16,144 bases of DNA from an uncultured Spirochaetia bacterium (GCA_937967705.1 CALCJG010000248.1:1-16144), one strand, 5' to 3'. Counted from the first letter of the stretch, positions 1-7,016 are shown. Translations and numbers: made by a program. The notes: generated by a model from the letters alone, not told the origin.

Positions 1-1
1 G

Positions 2-334
2 GCAATATCGCTGGGAACGGTGATGGGGGGATGGAAGGTGATCGAAACTCTGGGCATGCGCATGACCAAGCTCAAGCCGGTCCATGGAGTCGGCGCCGAG
101 ACGGCTGCGGCCACATCCATACTCTTCTCGTCCGTGCTGGGCGTTCCCGTTTCGACAACCCATACCATCACAGGCTCCATCATCGGCGTGGGCGCCACAA
201 CAGGTTTTTCCGACATTCGCTGGGGGATGGCTTACCGCATCATGTGGACCTGGTTGCTCACCATTCCCTGCACAGCCCTCTTCTCGGGGCTGTGCTGGTA
301 TCTTTACGCTTACCTGGAGAAACTGTTCCGCTAA
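2..334 (+). CDS. Inorganic phosphate transporter, PiT family (C-terminal fragment)
   Basis: This is the C-terminal part of a PiT/PHO4-type phosphate:cation symporter of the inner membrane; the gene enters from the left edge, so its start and N-terminal half are missing. About 110 residues are visible. The family signature is clear: a GAETAAA stretch followed by GVPVSTTHTITGSIIGVGA, the second of the two inverted PHO4 repeats that form the phosphate pathway. The last 40 residues are a hydrophobic helix ending in a short charged tail. The stop is only 6 bases from the stop of the converging FecR-domain gene. PiT transporters often follow a PhoU-like DUF47 gene, which would lie outside the window. 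The family assignment is firm; the ion used and the exact substrate are inferred from the family. Confidence 0.9.
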   Translation, partial: AISLGTVMGGWKVIETLGMRMTKLKPVHGVGAETAAATSILFSSVLGVPVSTTHTITGSIIGVGATTGFSDIRWGMAYRIMWTWLLTIPCTALFSGLCWYLYAYLEKLFR

Positions 335-340
335 GAGGGA

Positions 341-1312
341 TCAGAGGCTGGGTACGTTACCCGGTCTCTTCTCTTCTTCTTTCTTTTTAGCCTTTTCCAG
401 TCTTTCCTTTTCCTTCTTTATCCGCTCAGCTTCTTCCCTGGCCAGCCTTTCCTTTTCCTCTTTATCCCTGCGTTCCTTCTCGAGCCGTTCTTTTTCGGTA
501 CGCTCCTTTTCCGCCTTTTTCTTCAGGGCCAGCTCTCGCTGTTTTGCCTCCTTTTCCTTCGAATCATCCTTCTGCTCGACGGCTGACTGATTGGTTTCCA
601 GCACATCGTTGCGCAGTTCCGACTTGGATTCCTCATTTAGCTTCTCTATAATTTCAGGCTTGATGTCCTTGATTTCTTCCTTTATGGCTTTGATCTCTTC
701 CGCCTTCAGAACCGCCACCACGATGGGGGTCTTTTTCTCGGCGGCCTTCTCGGCGGTCTTCGTGTCCAGAACGACGTACTGGTTCATGGAAACCTTCTGC
801 TCGATCTCCTCCACCGCTATGCCTCCCTTGACTGGATTGACGGCTACGGTACCTTTTAAAACATCCAGCCGGGCATAATTCTTCGATGCGGTAACCCGGA
901 AGGTGGTTCCCCTCACGGCGATCACCTGAGTAGGGGTCTTTATCTGAAATTTCCGCGCCTTGAGGATGCGGGACAGGGTGACGAAGATCTTTCCCTGATC
1001 CATGTTGATCCTCGTGTCCCCCGATTCCTCCTTCATGAGGGATTCCAGGGAAAGCCGGGAATCGGCGTAAACCCGGATGATCCCGTAATTGCCGTAGAGC
1101 ATATCCAACACCGAGGCCTTTCCCGTGACGATGACATCCTTGAGCCTGATGACATCTCCCAGGGACGGGATTTTCTCCCTGCCGTCTGTTATGATCTTTA
1201 CATCCCCTGTCAGGAACTGGACTTTGATATCAAGGTTGACCGGCGCCTCTTTCTTGCAGCTCAGCATGAGGAGGGGGATGAGAAGGAAAGGGACTAGTTT
1301 AGAGAGTTTCAT
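341..1312 (-). CDS. FecR-domain lipoprotein with charged coiled-coil tail
   Basis: A predicted lipoprotein of 323 residues. I chose the ATG at 1312 rather than the longer reading from 1396: it has a GGAGG ribosome site 5 bases upstream and yields a classic signal peptide with lipobox LMLSC (lipid-bearing Cys19). Residues about 30-190 resemble the FecR domain, including the characteristic TPTQVIAVRGTTFRV near the middle. FecR domains occur in anti-sigma regulators of iron uptake but also, as here, in envelope lipoproteins without a sigma-factor neighbour, where the role is unknown. From about residue 205 the chain is dominated by Lys, Glu and Arg, with KERLEKER-type heptads to the end, so it should form a long coiled coil or charged rod. 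No sigma factor or TonB receptor lies beside it, so a regulatory role in iron uptake is not supported. Converges with the phosphate transporter. Confidence 0.82.
   Translation of the reverse strand: MKLSKLVPFLLIPLLMLSCKKEAPVNLDIKVQFLTGDVKIITDGREKIPSLGDVIRLKDVIVTGKASVLDMLYGNYGIIRVYADSRLSLESLMKEESGDTRINMDQGKIFVTLSRILKARKFQIKTPTQVIAVRGTTFRVTASKNYARLDVLKGTVAVNPVKGGIAVEEIEQKVSMNQYVVLDTKTAEKAAEKKTPIVVAVLKAEEIKAIKEEIKDIKPEIIEKLNEESKSELRNDVLETNQSAVEQKDDSKEKEAKQRELALKKKAEKERTEKERLEKERRDKEEKERLAREEAERIKKEKERLEKAKKKEEEKRPGNVPSL
348..388 (+). terminator. Possible terminator of the phosphate transporter gene, lying inside the FecR gene end
   Basis: Arms CTGGGTA and TACCCGG (one G-T pair) enclose a 3-base loop, 14 bases after the transporter stop. 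A pyrimidine-rich run ending in five Ts follows. The T run is interrupted by Cs, so it may be a weak terminator. On the other strand the same bases encode the last residues of the FecR-domain lipoprotein. Confidence 0.35.
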
Positions 1313-1420
1313 GGGAACCTCCGATTTAATGATCTTACAGCTTCTTTCAACAGGCATGGAGAAACCCTGTACTTGCCACGAAAAAGGACCATTCATGTAA
1401 AATTGATTGTAATAATGCCC

Positions 1421-1450
1421 TTGTCAGGGTTTATTTGATTTTACTATGTA
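1421..1450 (+). promoter_or_regulatory. Possible promoter for recD
   Basis: TTGTCA at 1421-1426 and TATGTA at 1445-1450 are separated by 18 bases, giving a passable sigma-70-like promoter 155 bases ahead of the chosen recD start. It sits in the divergent gap between the FecR-domain lipoprotein and recD. The -10 match is only partial. Confidence 0.3.
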
Positions 1451-1529
1451 AAACAATACAGAAGGCTGATCTTAGGTGCTGCATGATGAAACCCGCGGAA
1501 CGGGAGAAGCAGTATTTAAATCAGCAGGA

Positions 1530-1582
1530 CAATAATAGAGGATCGATGAGGTTCCCGTCAACCTATTATTGCCGGTTTTTTT
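1530..1582 (+). promoter_or_regulatory. Inverted repeat followed by T run in the recD leader
   Basis: Nine-base arms CAATAATAG (1530-1538) and CTATTATTG (1563-1571) are perfect complements around 24 bases. A smaller inner stem AGGTT/AACCT (1549-1553 and 1560-1564) competes with the second arm. After GCCGG comes a run of seven Ts (1576-1582), which ends 22 bases before the recD start. This could be a weak attenuator or a fold in the leader. The outer stem is A/T-rich, so its stability is doubtful. Confidence 0.35.
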
Positions 1583-1604
1583 CTGCTTCGCGGGGAGGAG
1601 TGCC

Positions 1605-3755
1605 TTGCCGGAATTGTTGACCTTGCAGGCTCTGGAACGTTCAGGGGTGATTCCGTCTGACGGAATTATCCGGTCTCTCTATGAAAATATATGGGAGAGC
1701 CTCGATATAACGCTTCTGGATTGCCTGACCATCAGGGATCTGGTCCAGATTTCCGGATGCGGCCGGATTTCTGAAGAAGACCTCGGTCTTCTTCACCTGC
1801 TGCTGATAGGCATCACCTCGTCGCTTAAGGAGGGGAGCCTCTGCATGAACTGCTCGTTACCGGCGATGGTGCACAGGATGGAACAGTACAATCTGCCAAA
1901 TGCTTCGGAAACTGCGGTCCGTATCAGGGATAAATTGCATGAGCGTCACTTCTCCCCCCTGATAGCGGATGACCCAGAAGCCTTTCTGCCGCTGATCTAT
2001 GTGCGGGATAAGAACGGTGAACGACTCTATTTCCAACTCTATTACCGTCATGAGGCTCTCCTGCGGGAGGATTTGAACAGGCTGTTGAACAAGCCGAGGA
2101 GAAGGACGCAGCTTTCACCTGAGGACGCCGGGAAACTGCTGGGGGATGTGCTGGAAAAGAATCCCCTCAGGGATCCCGCCGGATCTCCCCTTCTGCCCGA
2201 TGATCATCAGAAAATGGCCCTGCTGCTGGGGCTTACATCGGATTTTTGCATCATATCAGGGGGGCCGGGTACCGGAAAAACTTCCCTGGTGGTCAATCTG
2301 CTCCGCTGCATCGCCCGGAGAGAGGGGACGGTAGCCCTGGAGGGGATTCGCCTAGCAGCCCCGACCGGACGCGCGGCACGGCGCCTTGTGGAATCGGTGC
2401 TTGCCGGCCTCAGATCTCTTGAAAGGCGCGATACGATTGACCAAACCCTTCTGGCGATGCTCGATGAGACGGAGGTGCCCGGTGCGACACTGCACAGGCT
2501 CTTGGGCTACAGCCCCGGGAGAAACAGCTTCCTGTACGGTCCCCTCAATCCGCTGCCAGCCGGGGTTCTCATTATCGATGAGGTATCTATGGTGGATGTG
2601 ATCATGATGTCGCGCCTCCTGAGTGCGGTGGGGCCGAACTCCCGGGTCATACTTCTGGGAGACAGGAATCAGCTGCCCTCTGTCGAGGCGGGAGCCGTTC
2701 TGGCGGACATGATGCCCCGGGATGACAGGCCCCTCTACAGCCCATCCCTCATAAAACTCGCCGGGGCGGTCATACCCAGGCTTGAACTGGAGGAGGGTGA
2801 TCCTGCGTACCCCTTTACTGACCGAGTCGTGCTGCTGGCCAGGAGTTACCGCTCCACGGTGCAGATACTGGAAACCGCCGATTCCATCAACGCCTTAAGG
2901 AACATACCGGAAGACCGTCTCGATACGTCCGTCACTCAGATCATCCAAAAACTCACTCCTCTGGATTTAAAAGAGTTTTCCGTGTCCGTGGGAGACGGAA
3001 CCCGAAGGATCGGATGCTTTTTTGCCGAAATGTATCCTGAGGAAGGGAAGGAGTACAGGGATGGGGTACGCCGGTTTCTGGATGTTTGGGCAGAGGAAAT
3101 GATGAATGTTCATCCCACTGAGGGAAAAGGGGGAAGAAGCTATTGGGAGCTTGTCCGGGAGGTCCGTTCAAGGTCTTTTTCCGCGGATCAGGAGGGGGGA
3201 TGGAACGATCTATTGAAGGATATCTTCCTCTATCTTCAGAACAGCCGTATTCTCACGGTGCTCAAGCGAGGTGCGGGAGGAGCCGAGGGAGTCAATGCTT
3301 ACCTTGCTGAACGTATCAGGATGAGGGATGCAATGTTCCGCGAGGATTCGGACCTGTTTCCGGGGGAGCCAGTCATGATCACCCGAAACGATTACCGGAA
3401 CAATCTCTTCAACGGCGATCTGGGGGTCATTCTGAAGGATGATTCCAGTACTTACCGGGCTTTTTTCCCCTCCGGTGAGGGATATGCCGGCTTTGCCGTC
3501 GATCGGTTGCCCCGTTACGAAAGGGCCTTTGCCATGACGGTACACAAAAGCCAGGGGTCGGAGTACGGGCATGTCTTGATTCTTCTCCCCGCAGAGGAAC
3601 AGCATCCCCTTATGAAGCGCGAATTGCTCTACACGGCCCTCACCAGGGCCAGGAAGCAGGCGGTGATATGCGGCAGAAGGGGAACGCTGTTTCAAGGCCT
3701 GATGAACCGCACGGAGCGGGAATCGGGTCTGGGATGGTTTCAAGGAATCAGCTGA
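1605..3755 (+). CDS. recD: Exodeoxyribonuclease V alpha subunit (RecD helicase)
   Basis: RecD is the 5'-3' helicase motor of RecBCD, which processes double-strand DNA ends for recombination and degrades foreign linear DNA. The helicase motifs are complete: Walker A GGPGTGKT at residues 219-226, a PTGRAARR segment, Walker B IIDEVS (Asp325, Glu326), motif III GDRNQLPSVEAG, a UvrD-type VHKSQGSEY motif near residue 647 and YTALTRARKQ near 676. The N-terminal 200 residues fit the RecC-binding region of RecD1, including the LYFQLYYRHE segment, and argue against the RecD2 type. I chose TTG at 1605 because GGGGAGGAG lies just upstream with a 6-base gap; the upstream TTG at 1569 has no ribosome site. 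The protein is 716 residues, about 100 longer than E. coli RecD. Neither recB nor recC is adjacent on either side. The end overlaps thpR by 8 bases. Confidence 0.93.
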   Translation: MPELLTLQALERSGVIPSDGIIRSLYENIWESLDITLLDCLTIRDLVQISGCGRISEEDLGLLHLLLIGITSSLKEGSLCMNCSLPAMVHRMEQYNLPNASETAVRIRDKLHERHFSPLIADDPEAFLPLIYVRDKNGERLYFQLYYRHEALLREDLNRLLNKPRRRTQLSPEDAGKLLGDVLEKNPLRDPAGSPLLPDDHQKMALLLGLTSDFCIISGGPGTGKTSLVVNLLRCIARREGTVALEGIRLAAPTGRAARRLVESVLAGLRSLERRDTIDQTLLAMLDETEVPGATLHRLLGYSPGRNSFLYGPLNPLPAGVLIIDEVSMVDVIMMSRLLSAVGPNSRVILLGDRNQLPSVEAGAVLADMMPRDDRPLYSPSLIKLAGAVIPRLELEEGDPAYPFTDRVVLLARSYRSTVQILETADSINALRNIPEDRLDTSVTQIIQKLTPLDLKEFSVSVGDGTRRIGCFFAEMYPEEGKEYRDGVRRFLDVWAEEMMNVHPTEGKGGRSYWELVREVRSRSFSADQEGGWNDLLKDIFLYLQNSRILTVLKRGAGGAEGVNAYLAERIRMRDAMFREDSDLFPGEPVMITRNDYRNNLFNGDLGVILKDDSSTYRAFFPSGEGYAGFAVDRLPRYERAFAMTVHKSQGSEYGHVLILLPAEEQHPLMKRELLYTALTRARKQAVICGRRGTLFQGLMNRTERESGLGWFQGIS

Positions 3756-4311
3756 GATGCAGAGTTTTCAGCGGCTGATAAACCGGCCCTCCGGGAGTCA
3801 GCCGGGATGCATAGAGGATCATTTTGTCAAAACTGGATTCCCCGAAACGGCTGTTACGGTTTTTCTCGAAAAAGCTGATAATTTCCCCGGTAAGCTTCCT
3901 TCCCTTTCTTACCCTCCCGAGAGTCAGATGAGGGACAAGGAGTTTCTTCTCCCGCGGGAATCCGAGGGATGCGGCAAATTTTTCAATGTCTCCATGAAGG
4001 GACTGCAATCTTTGCATATCCGTTTCCAGGCCGCACCAGAGAACCGTGGCGCGTTTGAGATCAGGAAAGGAACCCAGACCTGTAAGAGCGTAGGAGAGAT
4101 CCCCGGGTTTCAGGGAAAGGGCCTCAAAGCCTTTTTCCACATCCCGGGCCAGACCCCCCTCGCATTCACCCAGAAATTTTATGGTCAGATGATAATTTTC
4201 CGGCTGTACGGTTTTAATAAGAAAACTGTTACGGGTGAGAAAATCCTGTACTTCCGAGAGATTTCCCGCAAGTGAGGAGTTTAGGGGCAGGCCGATAAAG
4301 AGACGTGTCAT
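3748..4311 (-). CDS. thpR: RNA 2',3'-cyclic phosphodiesterase (2H family)
   Basis: A 187-residue member of the 2H phosphoesterase superfamily (LigT/ThpR), soluble and cytoplasmic. Such enzymes open 2',3'-cyclic phosphates on RNA ends and can show reversible 2'-5' RNA ligation in vitro. Both catalytic HxT motifs are present: HLT at residues 41-43 and HLT at 128-130. The N-terminal RLFIGLPL strand and the LGRVRKG segment after the second motif are also typical. Length matches the family. Its ATG shares four bases (ATGA) with the gatC stop, so translation is probably coupled to gatC. It converges on recD with an 8-base overlap. The assignment to the family is firm; the natural RNA substrate is unknown for most members. 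Confidence 0.92.
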   Translation of the reverse strand: MTRLFIGLPLNSSLAGNLSEVQDFLTRNSFLIKTVQPENYHLTIKFLGECEGGLARDVEKGFEALSLKPGDLSYALTGLGSFPDLKRATVLWCGLETDMQRLQSLHGDIEKFAASLGFPREKKLLVPHLTLGRVRKGRKLTGEIISFFEKNRNSRFGESSFDKMILYASRLTPGGPVYQPLKTLHLS

Positions 4312-4604
4312 TCCTGTCCGTCGATGATCCTAGGGACTATGAAGTGATTGTCTGCAAAACTGGGCGCCATCTCGGCGATATCCTTCAGCGGCAGAGATTC
4401 CCGGACCCTGTCCTCGCGAACCACATTTTTCAATTCCACGATGTGGTCGGTGGGTTCCACGGAATCAGTGTCCATTTCCTTAATTTTTTCCACGTAATTA
4501 ATTATGTCGGAGAGCTGTCGGGAGTATTCCTCCATTTCTTCCTGGCTCAGTTCGAGTCTGGACAATTCGGCAACTCGATTTATCAGCTTTTGGTCAATCT
4601 TCAT
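4308..4604 (-). CDS. gatC: Asp-tRNA(Asn)/Glu-tRNA(Gln) amidotransferase subunit C
   Basis: GatC is the small stabilising subunit of GatCAB, which converts Glu-tRNA(Gln) or Asp-tRNA(Asn) to the amidated forms in cells lacking the direct synthetase. The 98-residue product shows the family pattern: RVAELSRLELSQEE near the start, a DIINYVEKIKEMDT helix, VEPTDH and VREDRVRES. A longer reading from 4697 exists, but the ATG at 4604 gives the normal length and has GGGAG upstream. The start overlaps the end of the preceding lipoprotein gene by 11 bases, and the stop overlaps the thpR start by 4. gatA and gatB, often next door, are absent here, so the complex must be encoded at dispersed sites. Confidence 0.93.
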   Translation of the reverse strand: MKIDQKLINRVAELSRLELSQEEMEEYSRQLSDIINYVEKIKEMDTDSVEPTDHIVELKNVVREDRVRESLPLKDIAEMAPSFADNHFIVPRIIDGQE

Positions 4605-5340
4605 CGGTATCCACTCCCTTCCTTCTCTTCTTTTCCTTGGGCTTGACAAAGTGCTTGCCCTTGGTCCTATGCTCAATCCTTTGAAAATCAACATCAATTA
4701 TTTTTTTTGTCGTCCCGGGTAATGTATCCAATATAAAAATTAGCTTGAATTCCCTAAATTCCACAGGGATCCAGTCGAAAACAGCAAACCGTATCTGCTT
4801 GTCACCGGGCATGAGAAAGGGAAATCCCGTGTTGACTGTTTGATTTTTAAAGTCGATCTCGTGGAAACAGTATTTTTCCGTAAAGACCGTTCTGGTGTTC
4901 AGGAGTTCTGAAAAATTAATGAGGGAATAGGAGGGGGAATGCAGTTTTTTCTTTATCTCCTCCGGGGAGAGGCAGGGGATCTCCCGGTCGCCGTATTTGA
5001 GGGTGATCTTGTCGATGACCACAGGGGTTTTGCCCATATTGGCGGTATATATATAAAAGAAATAAAGCCGAGGGAGACGATGATCTCTCACAGAGGTTTT
5101 GCGCCTTAGAAAGTATTTATCCTTTAATAACTTTTCCCACTCCTTAATGCCCAGAAGTTGGGTTGCCAGGTCCAGGTTCCGAGTTCGGATAAGACCGCAT
5201 CCCCCTTTTTTTATATCCACATCCAGGCGTTCCAGGGGTTTGATGTCCCGCTCAATTCCATATTTTTTTGAACAGCCTGCAAGGGTTGCCGTGGCGGATA
5301 TAAAAGTCAGTACAATTATGTAGGTTGCCAACCGCTTCAA
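4594..5340 (-). CDS. Lipoprotein of unknown function
   Basis: I do not recognise the family. No ATG is available at the front. The TTG at 5340 gives a compact signal peptide (MKRLATYIIVL... with lipobox TLAGC, lipid-bearing Cys23), whereas an upstream TTG at 5370 would add ten polar residues. Neither has a good ribosome site; AGAGA lies upstream of 5340. With this start the protein has 248 residues. The mature part alternates hydrophobic and polar residues as in a beta-sandwich, with a likely strand region around RLYFFYIYTANMGK and another near LMPGDKQIRFAVFDW. The last 20 residues are very basic (KPKEKKRRKG) and then acidic. It leads an operon with gatC and thpR, overlapping gatC by 11 bases, which suggests coupling rather than shared function. 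The start codon is uncertain; the reading frame is well supported by the lipobox. Confidence 0.72.
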   Translation of the reverse strand: MKRLATYIIVLTFISATATLAGCSKKYGIERDIKPLERLDVDIKKGGCGLIRTRNLDLATQLLGIKEWEKLLKDKYFLRRKTSVRDHRLPRLYFFYIYTANMGKTPVVIDKITLKYGDREIPCLSPEEIKKKLHSPSYSLINFSELLNTRTVFTEKYCFHEIDFKNQTVNTGFPFLMPGDKQIRFAVFDWIPVEFREFKLIFILDTLPGTTKKIIDVDFQRIEHRTKGKHFVKPKEKKRRKGVDTDED

Positions 5341-5417
5341 TTTATTCTCTGATAAACTAAGTGTTTTCAAAATAAGTATGGATAGAGAATGGGAAAGGGA
5401 TATTTATTTTTCTATTA

Positions 5418-5474
5418 TTTTTTTAAAAAAATACAATAATTATTATTGACAAAAGCTGGTAATAATTTTTAATG
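5418..5474 (+). promoter_or_regulatory. Promoter of the 5S rRNA gene with A/T-rich upstream element
   Basis: A perfect TTGACA (5446-5451) is followed after 16-18 bases by a TTTAAT/TTAATG segment (5468-5474), ending just before the predicted 5S start. Immediately upstream, T7A7 (5418-5431) and further A/T runs resemble the UP elements of rRNA promoters. The position and the -35 match make a dedicated promoter likely; the -10 is less certain. Confidence 0.6.
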
Positions 5475-5478
5475 CATA

Positions 5479-5599
<121 letters not shown>

Positions 5600-5614
5600 G
5601 CAATTATACCAAAA

Positions 5615-5641
5615 GGGGTGCTGAAAAGCATCCCTTTTTTT
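5615..5641 (+). terminator. Terminator of the 5S rRNA gene
   Basis: GGGGTGCT (5615-5622) pairs with AGCATCCC (5627-5634, one G-T pair) across a GAAA loop and is followed by seven Ts. It begins about 15 bases after the 5S end, a textbook intrinsic terminator. Confidence 0.9.
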
Positions 5642-5665
5642 ATTCATCGACTCTAATGAGGGAAT

Positions 5666-5699
5666 AAAAAAAGGCCGTGAAATGATCCACGGCCTTTTT
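5666..5699 (-). terminator. Terminator of the LPP20-like lipoprotein gene, possibly bidirectional
   Basis: GGCCGTG (5673-5679) and CACGGCC (5688-5694) form a stem flanked by an A run on one side and a T run on the other, so it can work in both directions. On the minus strand it lies about 20 bases after the lipoprotein stop. On the plus strand it would back up the 5S terminator. Confidence 0.85.
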
Positions 5700-5719
5700 G
5701 AGCTTTCTTGGAATAAAAA

Positions 5720-6166
5720 CTATTTGGTTGCTCCGCCCTCTACGCTGGACTTGAGACCCTTTCTTTCAATCTGGTATACGATTTCACAGTTGTCGTCTTT
5801 ATCGTATATGGATCTTACAATGGTTCCGCCTTTAACAGTTCCGCCGAATTCCTTCGCAACGGCAACGCCGGTGGAAGCATAATCAGCAGCACCAGCAGCG
5901 CCCTCAAGTCTGGCACCAACAAATTTCTCGATGATTCTCTTCTGGGCCATGATAAGAGCGGCTTCTTTAGCAGTTCCCCTTCTCTGGACTTTATTGGTTA
6001 AGCCGGGTTTCGGAACGCCAGTTGCAGTTACACGGAAAATATCAGGACTTACCCAACCTTCAGTAACAAAAGCGTCTCCTTTGATTTCTCCACCCATGCT
6101 TTTCACGCAGGCAGTGAAAGAAACGGCAACCATCAGCACCAGAATTAAAGAGAAAATTTTCTTCAT
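5720..6166 (-). CDS. LPP20-like lipoprotein
   Basis: A 148-residue lipoprotein with signal peptide ending in lipobox FTAC (lipid-bearing Cys20). The ATG has the strong ribosome site CAGGAGGA six bases upstream. The mature part contains a DIFRVTATGVPKPG strand, then a helical segment with RGTAKEAALIMAQKRIIEKFVG and a closing IVYQIERKGLKSS strand. This arrangement, residues that recall the pattern of repeatedly seen 'A..A...A...LLE.' helices, fits the LPP20/LPP20-like lipoprotein family, which includes envelope proteins of Helicobacter and spirochaetes of unclear function. It is monocistronic, with its own terminator and a long structured leader, which suggests well-expressed and regulated mRNA. 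The family call is by eye; function is unknown. Confidence 0.8.
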   Translation of the reverse strand: MKKIFSLILVLMVAVSFTACVKSMGGEIKGDAFVTEGWVSPDIFRVTATGVPKPGLTNKVQRRGTAKEAALIMAQKRIIEKFVGARLEGAAGAADYASTGVAVAKEFGGTVKGGTIVRSIYDKDDNCEIVYQIERKGLKSSVEGGATK

Positions 6167-6205
6167 ACAAAATCCTCCTGTTTAAATGTAAAAACTATAA
6201 ATCTA

Positions 6206-6237
6206 ATTAAAAGGGCTTTTTTTAAAGCCCTTTTAAT
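6206..6237 (-). promoter_or_regulatory. Perfect 14-base inverted repeat in the leader of the LPP20-like gene
   Basis: ATTAAAAGGGCTTT (6206-6219) and AAAGCCCTTTTAAT (6224-6237) are exact complements around TTTT. The 3' arm on either strand ends in TTTTAAT, like an intrinsic terminator. It sits 40 bases upstream of the lipoprotein ATG and downstream of its likely promoter, so it would be part of the mRNA leader. It may be an attenuator, a stabilising 5' hairpin, or a terminator for the upstream membrane protein gene. Confidence 0.6.
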
Positions 6238-6427
6238 ATGTATTACTTAATAATCTAAGTAACTGAAATATATTAATAATTAACAAAGCCAAAGTCAACC
6301 GAAAATTTTAATTTTTTGGTCGAAAGATAGGAGTTATTTTAATACAATAAAGCCTTATAGTGACTATATTTAATAGAATGAACTCTAAAAATATTCTATT
6401 TTTAGTGATTATTCCGGCTCTGTGAAG
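6238..6427. other. AT-rich intergenic stretch with palindromes
   Basis: No gene is visible between the membrane protein stop and the leader of the LPP20-like gene. The sequence is very A/T-rich. CTAAAAATA and TATTTTTAG (6385-6405) form a perfect 9-base stem with a TTC loop, 22 bases past the membrane protein stop, and AATAGAAT/ATTCTATT (6372-6379 and 6393-6400) overlaps it. The stems are almost pure A/T and no T run follows on the minus strand, so terminator function is weak at best. Confidence 0.5.
6270..6298 (-). promoter_or_regulatory. Likely promoter of the LPP20-like gene
   Basis: Reading the minus strand, TTGACT (6298-6293) and TAATAT (6275-6270) are 17 bases apart. Transcription would start near 6263, giving a leader of roughly 97 bases that contains the perfect hairpin at 6206-6237. 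Confidence 0.5.
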
Positions 6428-6964
6428 CTATTCTTTGATAATCTTCTGAATGGTGTACTCCAGAAGAAAGGTAAAGGCTATCAGGTTGAGCATGAACCAC
6501 ATAAAAGACAGTTCGCGATCGGTTACCCAGACGAACATAAAGGAACTGGCATATCCCAGGCCGAAACCGAGGATGATGATCTCACTAACACCGGTGAATA
6601 CATTGATGAAACTGTCGGATATCCTGTCGGAGGAGGTGACTTTCTGGTTCTCAAAATAACTTTTAACTATGGGAAGAAAGAAAAGGATTATGCCGAAGAG
6701 TATGGCGGATTGTATAAACCAGTGGCTTCCGACGAAAGGGATAAGTCCCGCTATAAATGATGATAGGATGAAGGCAAGAAGGACCTGGGGAAGTGCATGC
6801 TTCGAGTTGATCTTTTCCATCAGAATGGAAAAATAGGGTAAAATATTTTTCAATTCCTCCTTGGTGTACTCCTCTTTTTCGGAAAACAGGTTGATGTAGT
6901 AATTGACACCCAGCAGAACAATCAAATAGACAACAAAGACGATGATAATATAGATAAAATCCAT
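6428..6964 (-). CDS. Membrane protein of unknown function, five predicted helices
   Basis: I do not recognise this 178-residue protein. Five hydrophobic segments are visible, at about residues 3-25, 58-79, 84-101, 124-146 and 152-172, so it should be an integral inner-membrane protein. Between helices 1 and 2 is a charged stretch with SEKEEYTKEELKN, and between helices 3 and 4 a polar loop (ENQKVTSSDRISDS). The ATG at 6964 has GGAGG seven bases upstream, supporting the start. It is preceded by a 122-base gap after purN and followed by an AT-rich gap, so it is probably transcribed alone. Base composition of the gene is more A/T-rich than the purN-ubiB operon beside it. No catalytic or transporter signature was found by eye. 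Confidence 0.75.
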   Translation of the reverse strand: MDFIYIIIVFVVYLIVLLGVNYYINLFSEKEEYTKEELKNILPYFSILMEKINSKHALPQVLLAFILSSFIAGLIPFVGSHWFIQSAILFGIILFFLPIVKSYFENQKVTSSDRISDSFINVFTGVSEIIILGFGLGYASSFMFVWVTDRELSFMWFMLNLIAFTFLLEYTIQKIIKE

Positions 6965-7016
6965 TCCTTCCCCTCCAGCAATAAAGGATCATCGCATTTA
7001 TGATGATTCTGTGTGG

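Noticed and set aside
1435..1620. Small open frame upstream of and overlapping recD
   Set aside because: It begins at a poor start without a ribosome site, its product resembles no protein, and its codons show no bias; most likely it is recD leader.
6372..6405. A/T palindromes downstream of the five-helix membrane protein as a terminator
   Set aside because: The stems are nearly all A/T and no T run follows on the minus strand, so I list them only as part of the intergenic stretch.
6422..6760. Plus-strand frame of 112 codons opposite the five-helix membrane protein
   Set aside because: It is antisense to a gene with clear membrane helices and a good ribosome site; its own sequence is highly polar and unstructured.
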